Source: Sipunculus nudus
Taxonomy: Eukaryota > Annelida > Sipuncula > Golfingiida > Sipunculidae
Direction of reading: 5' to 3'
Length of the DNA stretch: 64,000 nt
NCBI GenBank assembly: GCA_026874595.1
Contig: CM049320.1
Coordinates: forward strand, 21,339,714-21,403,713
The position numbers were made by a program, and so were the translations under genes. This document shows, piece after piece, positions 37,326 through 49,830 of the stretch (its first letter is position 1; each line of letters opens with the position of its first letter). Below the pieces are notes generated by a model that was given only the letters and a program-made list of their open reading frames with translations, was not told where the DNA came from and searched no databases.

Positions 37326-40300
37326 ATATAGAAGGAACACCGGTCGGGAGCTGAATGAATATTGTCTGTTTAGACTTGCGTACTTGGTAATCAAAAACTG
37401 TAAGAACTAAATACAGGCAAATCAAAATCTATTTTATGCATAATGAAGAGTTGCTTACCACACATTTCTTTTTTATACCACGTCTATTTTTTTTTTTTTT
37501 AAATTGGTCCTGCGCTGAGTGCGTTCACGACTTGTCGGTGGTGCCACCTGTTGGTAGTTTATTATATTATAATATTATTATTATTATTGCTATTATCATT
37601 ATTATTATTGATCTTTTTTACTTGTTATCCTTATTCTTTCACCATTTTTTTTTCATCAATTTTTAAAAATGATAAGGTGTGCTTAATTACTTACACTGTA
37701 ATTTTTTATATGAGCTATGTAAAAATCCTAAATAATATGGTTAAGTCAAGAAAATGAAATTTGGATAAATGTTAAGGTGCACCTGTCACCAGTTTGTTTT
37801 CCTGGTTGTCTGTATTCTTTTTATTTACTATAAAGGGAAGCAAATATATCAGACACTTCTTAATGCTTTCATCAGTGAAGGTTTCCTTATAGGTTGATAA
37901 TAATAATGTATATTTTCGTATTGGAGTCGGCTCTAGGCACTCATCAGAAGACAGACAGCTGTATATTATAACGTGTGGACTCAGTTTAGTTAATCTTTGG
38001 ACACGGTTGGTTTGGGCCATCTATTATTATGGGGGGGGGGGGGGGTGCTGCATTACAGGTTTCGTTCAACCATGTGGTGTATGTGGGAAGAGCCGCAACA
38101 AGGGTTAGGCGGTTTCAGCCCCCCCCCCCCCCCCCCCCCATTAACAGGAGATATGGCAATTGTTGTATCATAAAAGATATGTTTAGACTATTACATATAT
38201 ACATACACGGACACATCTACCACAGTACATGGGTTTACTTTTACTCTCATACATTGAACATTGAGAAATAAGATTTGTAATGTAATACTGTTATGTACTG
38301 TTATTTATTTATATTCTGCCCCCCCCCCCCCAAAAAAAAAAAAATACCATTTACGTATAGCCAGTATGATAAACAGCATTTTTACCCCTTGTTTTGAGTA
38401 ACACTATCTTTGGACCATACATTTGTATAAAATTTAATAAAAAAAAAACTACTCGAGGGGGTTTTAAAAATAAGTTAAAGAAGTATAAGTTTACTTATTT
38501 TGGAACTCTTTCTAGTGATCTGACATATCAGGTAGATTTCTGCTGAGTAGCCATTGAGGTAGCCATAGCCAACTGATTATATTTTTTAGAATGTTTGCAT
38601 GATGTCATCCAATCAGCAAATGTCATTTGAAGCTATATTGGCATGTGACCAATGACATTGACCTTCAGCGATGGGACTGAAATGTTTTGTTTCTAAATAA
38701 TATGAAAGGCACGTATTTTTTGTTGCTGAAATTTTGGTTCATATCTAAAGTCTCCGTTGCAATATTCATTTTCCCGAATGATATTCCACTTGAAAAAAAA
38801 AATATTCCTTAACACAGGTGTTCAAATGTTGTGGAACAGACTATACTTAATATATCTTTCAGTTATACCTGCACAATTGATAAATTAATGTAGGAAAAGA
38901 ATTGAGGGAGGCTGTGGCATACGGACTTACGGCACGACGGACGAACGGACGGACGGTCGGATAGATGACTGGATGGAGGAATGCATTGATAAACCTGTAA
39001 ATTTCTTGGTTTGTTTACGGCTTGATAAGACCGCTTATGTGGATCATAACATCAGATGTAGTCAAAACCCTCGGAGGTCAATGACAGGAAAGTTTGCTTA
39101 TTTGCATACTCTGACCTTTCCAAATTTATGGGGTGAAGGCCATGTCGACCCACAAACTTCTCACGCCGTACTAGAATTATATGACCATGCCAGTTACCAG
39201 ATGGATGGCCAATTACCATGATAATTAATTGACCGTGCGAGTTACCGGACTGATGGCCAGTTACCATGCGAGATGAACATGGTATTGTATCTAATATATG
39301 TAACGATATACAGCGGTAAGACGGTTTTAGCAAGGACGTTTCCCGGCATAGAGGATCAGCCATTTTCCTGACAGCAACGCCCTTCATAATCAGTTGTCCT
39401 TAATTCATGCATAAATGGCCGAGAATTCTGGTAGCTCCATGCAAGAATTTTAAGGCACGTGTGACCTATAAGTTTCAGATATTGTACGAAGAATTTGAAA
39501 AAAAAAGAAAAAAGCTAATTAAATTGGATTAATTTAATTCTGCATATTATGGGGGAGATAAGTCTGTTTTCTGTTAATGATTTTAAAAACAACTCCCTAT
39601 CCAGTTTATACAGAATGATATCCGATGCCTTATACCTGCGTGGTAATTTTTTGCTTTTAACTTAATTTCTTTAAACTACCACACAGACACAAAACCTGTG
39701 TTAGATTTTACCCCTCGCTAAATCAAGTATACCATCACAGCTGAGGTAAACAGCTGAGTTCAAGCATCATATATTGACCTTGCAATCTCTCAGCTTTGGC
39801 GTGATCTTCAGACCCCTCGCCGCGTTTCCATTTTTCATCCTGACACCCCTGGACCAAATGACCATGCCTGTCCCCATAGCGACCACTGCGCGCGCTGCGT
39901 GTGTACATGCACTAATAATCAACCGTTGGGTGAGAGCTGATTTCATATAATATAGCACAGTATGAAATCTGTAAAGATAATACATAATAAACCAGGTCTT
40001 CTATCTGACCTTGCATGTCACATTCTATTCATGAAATGTGTAATCTAATGTGATTTACATCGTAATGCCTGGATACTAAGGCCACGTATTTAGGTAATTT
40101 ATCACCAGGTAAGCCTCACTTTGTCAAGATATAGCTTTCGATGGATTTTTCGGTACATTTTATATATACAAAATTTAAGAAGAGTTATTAAATGGACATT
40201 CCCCTTTTGCAAATATCGCGAATATCGTAAATTTGAAACCCTCGCGAACAAAACGACATCTAAGTTTATACCAGTATATTGGTAATTCTCCCCGCATGTT

Positions 40301-40629
40301 TGTAGTTTTACTGATTGCATACAATCAGGTCTCCCTCGGGTTATATGAATGACAGCGATGTCTGGCAAGGATAGGAAACAACCACGGTAACTATAGAGCT
40401 GGATGGCCCTTGCGGTGTAGTTGTTCATGTAACGGGGATCTTGATTCAAAACAGGCTTTCTAGGCCCTACTCTCAGTCTAATAAGAAAACTGAGTGGTGT
40501 ATTCACGGCTAGTTTGACCATGGACATAAGGCAACTTTTATATAAGCATGGCCAAATTAATCATGTTTCTATTTTTAATATATAAGTTTATCAGCATCTT
40601 TCAATTGTACATCGATTCATATGTTGCAG

Positions 40630-40818
40630 ATGCCGACCAAGGGAGGATCGGACCCCCCCCCCCCCTTCCCTTTTTTCAGCCGCAGCAAACTTTTAAAGGA
40701 TTTCGGACAAATTTTTGCGTCCTGGACCCCGTCTTTTCCGGACCTATCTTTGGGTTTTGTTATTAGTCCTTCTGGGTTTGACCCCCTCATTTACCTGAGT
40801 CCTGGATCCGCCCCTGCT
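40630..40818 (-). mobile_element. hAT-like short element, poly-C family, copy 5 (best ends)
   Basis: Read on the minus strand it starts CAGGGGCGGATCCAGGA, a typical hAT terminus. It includes GGGGTCCAGGACGC, AAATCCTTTAAAAG, a G run, and ends GGTCCGATCCTCCCTTGG, an imperfect inverted copy of the start. At under 200 bp it is a MITE. Confidence 0.65.
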
Positions 40819-42196
40819 TTGATAACGAACAACAGCTAAGTACAGGTTGTCATTTGTGTTGTTAAGTGATGAGTATGTCCATGTTATGTCTCTGTATATA
40901 TTCTGCAATTAAATAATTAACCCGCGGTGCTGATATCTGAGCGGTTGCCACTATGACGTATACAATGTCACAATGTAAATTTGTTTGACACTGAGGATAC
41001 TTTAATAACATATTGACAGAGAAGAGGAACCGATAAAGGGCTGTGTCCCTGTATTCACATCTCTATGCTCTTTTGCTGTTTAATAATTTTTTAAACCAAA
41101 CCAAAGATTTGCTTCATTTAAAATTCCCGTGACCTTTGACCCCATCACATGTTATTTTGTCATACGTTTTTTAGCCTCTACATAATATAAACATGGCGGA
41201 CATTGCTACCATCATGACAAAGCTTCACACACACTTGTAACAAAATAAGAGTATTTACTTAGGTGTCTGTGGAACAGAGATATCATCAATGTAACTCACT
41301 ATATTAAGCAAAATATTACGCGTTATACAAGTTGTTTAAGCGAAAATGTTACCGAACAATGTGAACAGGCCAGACGCCGACCAGGTAATCACCAGACGAT
41401 GAAACGTTGGGTCACGTGAGGTCACGTGGAAAGACCAAACCAGGACTTCAAGAGAAACGCCTATGTTACATAGGTAAAATAACATATACAAGTCTTAATT
41501 AGTGTGTGTGTGCGTTTACTGGTCACTTCCACTCGTACCTGTTTGTGAGTATGTCTGTCTTTTATAGCGAATCCTTCGATCTATTATTGAGATACCAAAA
41601 GAGACATTGCAAAAAGATATTAAAACCGATTGATATTAAAATTACATGTCTGCAGTCGCCGTGCGATCGCAAGAATGAATCCATTTGTTCTCTCCATCCC
41701 CAACTCCCAAACCCCAACCACACCCCGGTTAGCCCCATTTATACTGAAAGTATAGGAGGGATAGGGTTATTTTTTCATGGTACACTGTTAGAAGAAAGGG
41801 TTTTATAAAACGGTTGTTTCTAGATAAATGGGTTGTTCTTTCTTCCCTCACCCGTAGCCTCTTGTAAATGGGTTTTGTTTTATGTATTTCCCGTAAAAAC
41901 CCCTTTCCCGCGAGTGTGTCATTAATTCGTTATATTAACGCGAGGATGCACTGCCGGCGTTTGACTGAACACGTCACGCGTGACGTGTATCTTCTTGGCG
42001 GCTTCACCAGTGACATGAGGTGTCAGAAAGACCAACAGCAAATTACTATTTTTATGCAGAGAATCCGTCACTCTCAGAAATTCAAGCTTTCAGGTAAGTC
42101 AGTTTTGTATCATGATAATCATGGCAATTGCTTGTAAACAGGTAAAACAACTTGGCACATCTACATTTAATTTTTACGCCGTGAAATGTTAGGCGC

Positions 42197-42239
42197 ATGG
42201 CGGCGTCTAGTGCAGTGGGATTTTCAAGATGGCGGCCCG
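42197..42239 (+). CDS. Candidate first exon (MAASSAVGFSRWRP)
   Basis: ATGGCGGCGT in a good context, 14 codons, then the donor GTAAGA at 42240. Just upstream lies another possible donor (CAG|GTAAGTC at 42094) closing a 76-codon frame. A start plus donor close to the element's left end could be the 5' end of the relic gene downstream, but the phase (1 base carried) does not fit the next recognised exon, so the link is weak. Confidence 0.2.
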
Positions 42240-43074
42240 GTAAGACAAAAACAAGTGGCTTGGTATGTTTTCGAGATGAAAAGGCTTTTTAACGGATGTC
42301 ACCTACAAAGGACGATTCCTATATGGTCTGCCGGATGTAAAAATCCGCATTGCATTAGTAGCAAGGAGCAACACGACTTTGATAAGTATTACTCAGCCGG
42401 TCTTTAACAGCGCTACCAGCCCCCCCCCCCCCCCCCCCCGGCATGTAAACAAACGACATTAGCATCCCAAAACGTGTTGTGTCCATGTTATACGTATACT
42501 TGGTACAAGGTATTACCAGCAGACACATGTATGTATATTTACTTATTACATAACTGGGCATTTTCGCTACAGATTTTATTTTTTGTTGTATTATTATTAT
42601 TGACAATATTGTTCAGTCCAAATCAGATGCCTGGGATGTCATCCAGGCCACATGTATTTTATATTTTTATAGTTACAGAATACAGTTAACAAAAGAATAA
42701 ATAAAATGCTGAGTCCTTACATAGGAACAGTAACATTAATGAATGTTCATGTCATTGATAATTATTTTATGTTCTATTGGATTATATCAAATGGTGCTAT
42801 AGGACAACATATTTAAAAAAATGATTTAACCTTTAAAATTTACAAAAAATTACAAAAATTAATTTTATACATATATTCCATTGCATGTGCTGGTAAACTC
42901 AATTTTTTTTTTTTTAAATTAAAAATTTACATCGTCAGCTCACTTTGTTTTTTAATGATACCCAGCTGATTTTGAAAAGGAGTATCCATTTTAGAGCCTT
43001 GTCAGCAGTGCGTTTCATAATGCCTCAGAGTACTATCTACCCATCCTCAAAGTACTAATTTATTAGTGGGAAAA

Positions 43075-43620
43075 GATAGGATATACACCTACCCGTGTGA
43101 AGAAAGTCACATAAGCACAAAGCACTGTCCAACACTTCAAACCCCCCTCCCCCCCCCCCCCCCCCCCCACTCCATGTATTTGATGTCGAGTGAAGACAGG
43201 TACACACACCTATGTGTGTGAGGCCAGTCACATTTGACAGAGAGTACTGTCCAACACCTCTAACCCCCCACTCCATGTATTTGATGTCGAGTGAAGACAG
43301 GTACACACACCTATGTGTGTGAGGCCAGTCACATTAGACAGAAAGTACTGTCCAACACCTCAAACCCCCTCCCCTCACCATCCCCCTCCATTTGATAGAG
43401 AGTACTGTCCAACACCTCACTCCCCCCCCCCCCACACACACACACACACATTCCCATGTATTTGATGTCGAGTGAAGACAGGTACACACACCTATGTGTG
43501 TGAGGCCAGTCACATTTGACAGAGAGTACTGTCCAACACCTCAAACCCCCCTCCCCTCATCATCTCCCTCCATGTATTTGATGTCGAGTGAAGATGGGTA
43601 CACATACATAATAACATGTC
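43075..43620. repeat. ~97-bp tandem repeat with C-rich joints
   Basis: About four copies, one partial, of a unit containing TGTATTTGATGTCGAGTGAA, GTACACACACCTATGTGTGT and AGTACTGTCCAACACCTC, joined by C runs (43150-43168, 43417-43431). Copies start near 43175, 43275, 43455 and 43571. It lies inside the 13.76-kb element. Confidence 0.85.
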
Positions 43621-43693
43621 AATATCAATATCTTATATCAGTCTCATACACACAATGAATTGTTTTAAAGCTTATAGGGCAATGCAGTCACTT

Positions 43694-44550
43694 GTTATTT
43701 TAAGCTCAGCTGATTATTAGTCATCTGAGGTATAGTCGTGGTCCATTTTCCAGTGTCTGTCTTTCCGTCTGTTTACAGTCCGTTAGACTTGCACATTTTG
43801 AAACTGTTAGACCTACAAATCCAAAACTCAGCATACTGTTAGATGTCCCCTGAATCTTCTACCAAAATGGGTCACTGAGACTAAAAAAACTTCTTTGTTA
43901 TCAGCTTTCAGTTGACAGACTTTCTCTCCTATTTTAAATATTAAGTAATTGTGAATGAACTTTTTTATCCTGTAAGCATTGTAGAATTAAGTGAAAATCC
44001 TATGTATATACACCAGGGTTGGGTCCAGGTACATGTGACAGTACCTAGGTACAGGAACAGGTATTGAAAAATGGTCAGGTACAGGTTCAGGTACAGGTAC
44101 AGCAGTTTTGTAAAGTGCCTATAGGTACAGGTAAAGGTACTTTAGAATATGCCTAGGTACAGATACAAGTACCTGGTCCCAACCCTGGTATATACACTAT
44201 AATAATACAGAGATTTTGTAACTCCCATATATTAATAATATATATTAAAAAATAGATCAAATTGAAAAAAAGTGAAAACTACTGAACTTTCAAGTGTATC
44301 AAAAAGCCAACTAATGATCTTGGTATTAATACACATCTTATTTTCACAACCTGCTCACATGCTTCAATTTTAACATTAGGAAATGCATGGTTTGGTCACA
44401 GAACATTATTTGCAATTATTTCTTACTCATAAATACAAACCCATCATGGACTATATTGCCTTTTCCCCTTTTATCTCCATTTGATATTATTTTAGATTTT
44501 TACCTTCAAGTTCAACTTCAGCAGAGATCTTCAGTGACCCGTGGGTCCCT
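43694..44550 (+). repeat. TTTAGCTCAGCTGA dispersed repeat, full copy with nested MITE
   Basis: Starts TTAAGCTCAGCTGATTATTA and ends CTTCAGTGACCCGTGGGTCC. It is collinear with 47815-49830: ATTCAGCATACTGTTAGATG-type middle, ATCTCCATTTGAT, GACCCATGGGTC end. It is interrupted by the MITE at 44014-44187. Confidence 0.65.
44014..44187. mobile_element. 174-bp MITE with perfect 10-bp target duplication
   Basis: The left end CAGGGTTGGGTCCAGGTAC and the right end, reverse complemented, CAGGGTTGGGACCAGGTAC, match at 18 of 19 bases. GTATATACAC flanks both sides (44004-44013 and 44188-44197). The interior is a string of GGTACAGGTAC words. The ends look hAT-like, but a 10-bp duplication is longer than the usual 8 bp, so Mutator-like origin or a chance two-base extension is possible. 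Confidence 0.85.
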
Positions 44551-44738
44551 TGATTTTAATTACTTACCAGTGTAATATATGTGTGGTATCATATATAGGC
44601 AGATTCAGAATTTTACTGGAAACAGAAGTGGTACAGTCAAGAATAAAGGTGCTCACCTCGAAAAGGAGAAAGGAACCAGGAGACACTCCCTCTTTGTTCG
44701 AGTTGCATGTTTTAATGATCAAATATTAATCTTTTCAG

Positions 44739-44811
44739 GCTCCCATTCAGAAAAGGATACAAAAGAATAATGACTGCCCTGTTACATCAGTATCCTCATA
44801 TAGGAAAATAT
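44739..44811 (+). pseudogene. Exon of SAMD3-like gene relic (1)
   Basis: Acceptor TAATCTTTTCAG and donor GTAAGT frame 73 bp. In the frame entering with two carried bases it reads LPFRKGYKRIMTALLHQYPH and then IGKY, ending in phase 0. ALL-x-QYPHI resembles the KYPxL helix of the uncharacterised animal family often named sterile alpha motif domain-containing protein 3-like. The next exon continues it in phase. Function of the family is unknown. Confidence 0.45.
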
Positions 44812-45046
44812 GTAAGTACCTTCTGTTAAGACCAAGGGGTTGTAGCCTGTACAATACTTTAGAATTATTTAAATTTTAATTTTAAAACATATCTAAAAAA
44901 AGAAATATGACAGTCTGATACCTGAAGTAAGTGATGTTGGTGGAAATAATAACTGTAAGCAATCACAAATATATTTCTGATGGTACACTAGAATGGTTTT
45001 TGTTTTCACTTGTTAATTGTTATTTATTTTGAATTATTACCTGCAG

Positions 45047-45086
45047 GGTAAACAAATGTTAGCAAAAGCTAGATTTAGAAGAGTCG
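45047..45086 (+). pseudogene. Exon of SAMD3-like gene relic (2)
   Basis: After the acceptor TATTACCTGCAG the phase-0 frame reads GKQMLAKARFRRV, which suits the basic LxxKxRxxRR stretch that follows the KYP helix in this family. The donor is unclear (AGA|GTCGGT or G|GTTCAA, both weak), so the right limit is approximate and the splice may be broken. Confidence 0.4.
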
Positions 45087-45157
45087 GTTCAAGTATTATT
45101 ATTAATATGAGTCATTTCTGTGTAGTATTTATATTTATATTTATAACACCTTCCCAG

Positions 45158-45305
45158 CTTGATGAAAGCAATAAGAATACCACTTACTGACACTCCAGAT
45201 GCTGCCCACACGAAAGCAAAGTATGGGAGATGTGGGGGAAAGAGGAATAACTTGACCAGTAAAGATGAGGAAACACCGCACAAAAGGACAAGACCGACAA
45301 TTCAG
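45158..45305 (+). pseudogene. Exon of SAMD3-like gene relic (3)
   Basis: Acceptor ACACCTTCCCAG and donor CAG|GTCAGG (weak) frame 148 bp, one base plus 49 open codons. The product is polar and basic (GRCGGKRNN, EETPHKRTRP), like the linker after the DNA-binding-like part in this family. It leaves in phase 0, matching the next exon, but no donor upstream supplies the two bases it needs, so the chain is already damaged. Confidence 0.4.
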
Positions 45306-45311
45306 GTCAGG

Positions 45312-45617
45312 TTTTAGCTCAGCTGACTGAAAGTCAACTTAGGTATTGTAACCGCTTATCCTTGAAACTTGTTACTTAAAATCCAAGTAGGTTTATAAAA
45401 AATATTCTTGGAAACCTGAAAATAAGTCACTGCAACCTATATCCTTCAAACAGTTACCCCCCCCCCCCTACAATAATAGAAAATTTGATAGAAAACCTCC
45501 AGTATATTGATAATTTATGCATGGATTGCCATGAATCTTGCCTTGAATGTTAACAACTAGATTTGTCAGTTCCCTAAAACTGGTGGCACAACCTGTATTT
45601 TTTCATAATTTTTACAA
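45312..45617 (+). repeat. TTTAGCTCAGCTGA dispersed repeat, partial copy
   Basis: Starts TTTTAGCTCAGCTGACTGAA immediately after exon 3 of the relic. Only the left part of the repeat is recognisable. Confidence 0.55.
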
Positions 45618-46530
45618 TTTTTTTAGCTCAGCTGACTAAAAGTCATCTGAACTATAACAAACACTCTTTGTCCGTCCGGTAACAAGGCACAAATCGTAAC
45701 TGCTGGACCTACATTTTATATTTGACATCCAGGGAGGTCCATGAAAAATCTCCATAGAAACCTGAAATTAGATCTCTGTTACCCATATCCTTTGAGCTAT
45801 GCAAGGGACTCTTACATACCCCCCAGAATAATGAAAAATTTGATACAAAAGCTCCAGTTTCTGAATAACTAATGCATTGATCTCCGTGATTCTTTGCATG
45901 CTTATTGGTCATGGAATGTTTCTTCAGTTCCTAAGATTGATGGTGCCCACTGTATTTTTGTATGCATTTCTTCCTTTATTTTCAGAATGCCAAATTATGT
46001 TGTTACTATCAGATTCGCAACTGTGGTTTCAACTGTGTCCTTTTGTATTTATTAGGGCCCCGCTTGAAAAAGGAGATGCCCTATATTAATCACCCTGTCC
46101 GTCCATCTGTTCATCTTTCTGTATGTCTGTCAAATTTGTTTCCTGGTGATAACTCCAGTTTGGATATGGATTTCAAATTTGACCTATAGTTCACCCACCT
46201 CTAACGCATGAGGTCGAGGTCACATGACCCACACTTAAGATTGTGGGTGTATTTTGAGCCAAACTTTCCATTTCAAACTTGCCAATAGGGGAAGTTTTCT
46301 CTTGATTTTCAGGTCTCTAGGTAAAAGTTCAAGGTCACAGAACTCATCCATTCATATGTTAGTTTATGAATGATAACTCAAGTATGGGTAGACAGGTTGG
46401 CTTCAAACTGATCACAGTTATCTATTTATATATATATATCTGGGACCCATCTTTTGAGAAGCTCATAATCATATTTTTATAGACAAATTGAGCTGAGCAT
46501 CAAGACCCATGGGTCCCCAGTTTTGTGAAC
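45618..46530 (+). repeat. TTTAGCTCAGCTGA dispersed repeat, copy
   Basis: Starts TTTTTAGCTCAGCTGACTAA. It contains a CCGTCCATCTGTTCATC block and GGTGATAACTCCAGTTTGG, and ends GACCCATGGGTCCCCAG near 46520. Short frames inside it are not genes. Confidence 0.6.
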
Positions 46531-47345
46531 AAACTCAGATTTGATGTCTTCAGTGAATAAGGTACACACCAAGGGTGACTAAGATGTTAAATATAAATCT
46601 GAGTGACCGTCGTCCGTTATCTGTGGAAGACGTTTTCATCACTGAAGGGTGCTATGAATAAGGATATATTTATATTATGAGTAACTTACGCAATGGAGCA
46701 TTCAAAAAGGTAAACAAAGCAGCTTGTGACCTGTTGTGACAAATAAGGTGGTGGACCTGCTAAAGCTGCAATGTATACAGTTTAAGTGATGCAGGACACA
46801 TGTCCAGATATGGATTCGAGGCCAAAAGTGTCATTTATTACACCTATACCTAATTTGCTTGTTTTAACATGCTTGTCAAATTTAGTTTATGCTCATTTGA
46901 TTTTTTACAGCATTTTATACCAGCTAATGAATTAATGTTTATTATTATATTTTGGTCCATGTCCAGTATTCTATACTTTACAGGGTTTTATAAGTTCTCT
47001 GGGTATTTTTACATGCATATTCCAATCACTTAGTAGAAATACTGAAACTTTCACAAATATGTGATTATGATTCTCCCACAACTTTCATGTAGTCCATGAA
47101 AGTGCACAGTCAACACAATCACTTGGAAATCATGCCACTATTCTCACAGTCAGTTTCAGCTGAGCTCTGGGACCCCTAGGTCCCTTGTTCGTTCTGTTCA
47201 ATCTAAAGCTGTATTATAATTTAAAGTAACTGACAATAAACATTATAAAGCAGCATACAATTACAGCTATAAGAGCATCAATTTCAATCACTTATTGGCT
47301 ATTTTGATGATTCTCTTGAGTATTTCTATGGTATTTCCATTACAG

Positions 47346-47677
47346 GATGTCACATCACCTTTCTCCACCATCAAGGAAGACGGCAAGGGCCAGTTCCAGC
47401 TGAAAGTGGATGGGCAACTTGTTATTGAAGGGGCAGAAAAGTAGTTCTCACAGGTCATGGCAGCATGGTTCACAACCTTTGGGTATTTGCCATCAGTAAC
47501 GCTCAGAGGTTGCAAAAGACATGTTTGTTTATAGAAAAGTATGTCATTGGCAAAGATGATCCAAAAGTGCCCACTACAGTCGACACCTGGGCATCAAAAC
47601 TTAACATTTCATATTGTGATTTAATACCATTTTGTTTGCAAAGACTTTGGGAACCAAATATTAATTTACAATGCTAG
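47346..47677 (+). pseudogene. Last exon of SAMD3-like gene relic, stop plus frameshift
   Basis: After the acceptor TTTCCATTACAG, phase 0 reads DVTSPFSTIKEDGKGQFQLK and then VDGQLVIEGAEK, a TAG at 47442-47444, then FSQVMAAWFTT. Homology then continues in another frame as VHNLWVFAISNAQRLQ, KTCLFIEKYVIG, DDPKVPTTVDTWASKLN, ending with a stop at 47675-47677. Together these match the C-terminal part of the SAMD3-like family: a VDG strand, then a helix AxF/FNxxYPxxLxxTLxFIxK, then VPTTVxxLxxKL. The in-frame stop and the frameshift mark it as a pseudogene. It follows the exons at 44.7-45.3 kb on the same strand. Confidence 0.5.
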
Positions 47678-47814
47678 TTCTTGTTAAATTTTAGCTTGTG
47701 CATTTGAGTGTATCAATGAGATATTTTAAAAGTGGAATTGTAATTTATGTTAAATTACTTCAAAGTTTACAATTAAGATTTTCAACTGCATTAAGTAACC
47801 ATATTTTATATTAC

Positions 47815-49830
47815 ATTTTTAGCTCAGCTGACTACAAGTAATCTGAGCTACAGTAATGGTCCGTTGTCCGTAAGCCTGTCCTTTGAGACTTGGCATGTTT
47901 TGAAACCATCAGACCAACGAATCAAAAATTCAGCATACTGTTAGATGTTTCCAAGACCCCCTACCAAACCGAACACTGGGTCGTTGCAGGTTTGTTCCTT
48001 CGGGAAATTAAGGTAAAACCTGAATTTTCAATTAAAAACCTATTATTAAACACTTTCAGGACTGCCTTATATCACTTTCCTTTCCTTAATATTTATTATA
48101 ATTATTTCTATCTATAGGTCCTATGTACATGCCAGAAATTAGGTCAATATTACATAATTTGTGAAACTTATGGGCCAAAACATAATGCACTTTGTAAAAA
48201 ATTAGGGAAAGAAACCTGAATCCCTTCACATGATAATTGTTGAAGCTAAAGCCTTTTTTTCAGTTATATGGCTTTATTCAATAAAAATTTAATTGTATAC
48301 CTAAAATTAGACCTGATTTTTAAAAATTTTATGTTATTGGCATAAATATAAAATTAGTACCTTAAATGTTGGCCAACATTGACCATTGCATTTTTTTTAC
48401 ATTTGATTTAATTTTCACAGCAGGTACACATAAGAATTTAACCTGTTCTGAAATTTGAAAGTAAAGTTTAAAAAAAAATTATACTAGTTATTGAAGTTTT
48501 CTACAGAGGCTCTTTTGTAATGATTTGCATTGTCAAGATCCACTTCTGGTGGATCAGCCCTGCCTGGGTAACCTTATCAGTGATGCAACACTAGTCGATC
48601 ACCCCAGCTGTCACAGGTGTACCCGGTACATTTATTCTTATGGCACCTCTCCCTCCCCCTCTCCAAGTGTATTGCAGTAACTGTATTTCTTTAATTGTGA
48701 AGCTGTTTACACTCCAGTGTACACAACTTTTCTTGAAATAAATATTCAAAGAGTAATCCAGTTGATGTCATGTTGTGGTAATGTGGCATCTCCTTTTAAA
48801 TAATTTTAGCGAATTAAAATATAATTAAACCCATCAGTAGGCATAATTTGGATAAAATGTTAGCCAAATCATGGATAAGTCAAGGTGCAACTTAAAATTG
48901 TGATTTCTAGATCAAGTGTTATTTTCAAATTTTTATTGTTTTTCAAATTTTAGAAATATATATTATAAAAATAGATCTGTTTACATACTGTGATGTTACC
49001 TGACCAAATAAGCTATACCTTTTGATGCAGTTCGTGAATTATGAATCAACTTAGATATTCAGATATATATGTTATATGGTGAATGTATAGTAAAATTTAT
49101 AAACTTGAAAAAAAATTGATGTTATTAAAAAGATGATGATCTAGTGCAAACATTTGTTCATTATTTTCCCGCTTCAATAGAATGGGAATTAAAGTGATTT
49201 GATTTTTTTTTCCATTTTTTTACCTGTTTTTAAATATTTAATAATTATAAATAACCTTTTTTTCTGTAAGCACAGTTGAATTAAATTTCATATCCTGTAC
49301 GAAGTATATTCAATGGAAATTGTTACACCCCGCATCATCCCCCCCCCCCCCTTTGTCATCACTTTGTCCCTACACCTGAGCACTTTGGACAATAGTTTTA
49401 TTTGCAAGTGCATAAAATTCATAAAATAATGAAAATGTATACAGAGGTGTTACACCAACCATCAAGTCCTTCCACCTATGGAGTGTAAATGTTATGGGAA
49501 CTGTAAACATTGGATAAAATAGAGAACAAATTGGTTTTATAAAAAAATAGAATCTAATTGAACAAATGTGTAAACTGCTGAACTGTCAACAGCTTATCAA
49601 AAAGCCAATAAGTGATCATGGTAATAATATAGATCTTTATTCACAAACTGCATATATTTTAAAATTAGGAAACACATGGTAAGATCACAAAATATTATTT
49701 GCAACAGTTTCTTCGACCAATCATGGCCTATATTACCACTTCTCAGATTTTATCTCCATTTGATTTTATTTTAGATTTTAACGTTCAAGGTCAACTTCGG
49801 CTGAGCACAGTGACCCATGGGTCAAAGTTT
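47815..49830 (+). repeat. TTTAGCTCAGCTGA dispersed repeat, expanded copy
   Basis: The left end at 47819 (TTAGCTCAGCTGACTACAAG) and the right end near 49828 (GCACAGTGACCCATGGGTC) match the copy at 43694-44550. About 1.2 kb of extra A+T-rich sequence sits between them (about 48010-49200). Confidence 0.55.
48737..48742 (+). terminator. Possible poly(A) signal
   Basis: AATAAA downstream of the SAMD3-like last exon, about 1.06 kb after its final stop. In A+T-rich DNA this could be chance. Confidence 0.2.

Noticed and set aside
42055-42093. Similarity of a CAGAAATTCAAGCTTTCAGG stretch to the pogo HTH coding region at 30.48 kb
   Set aside because: The match is about 15 bases in an A+T-rich word and does not extend on either side, so it is probably chance.
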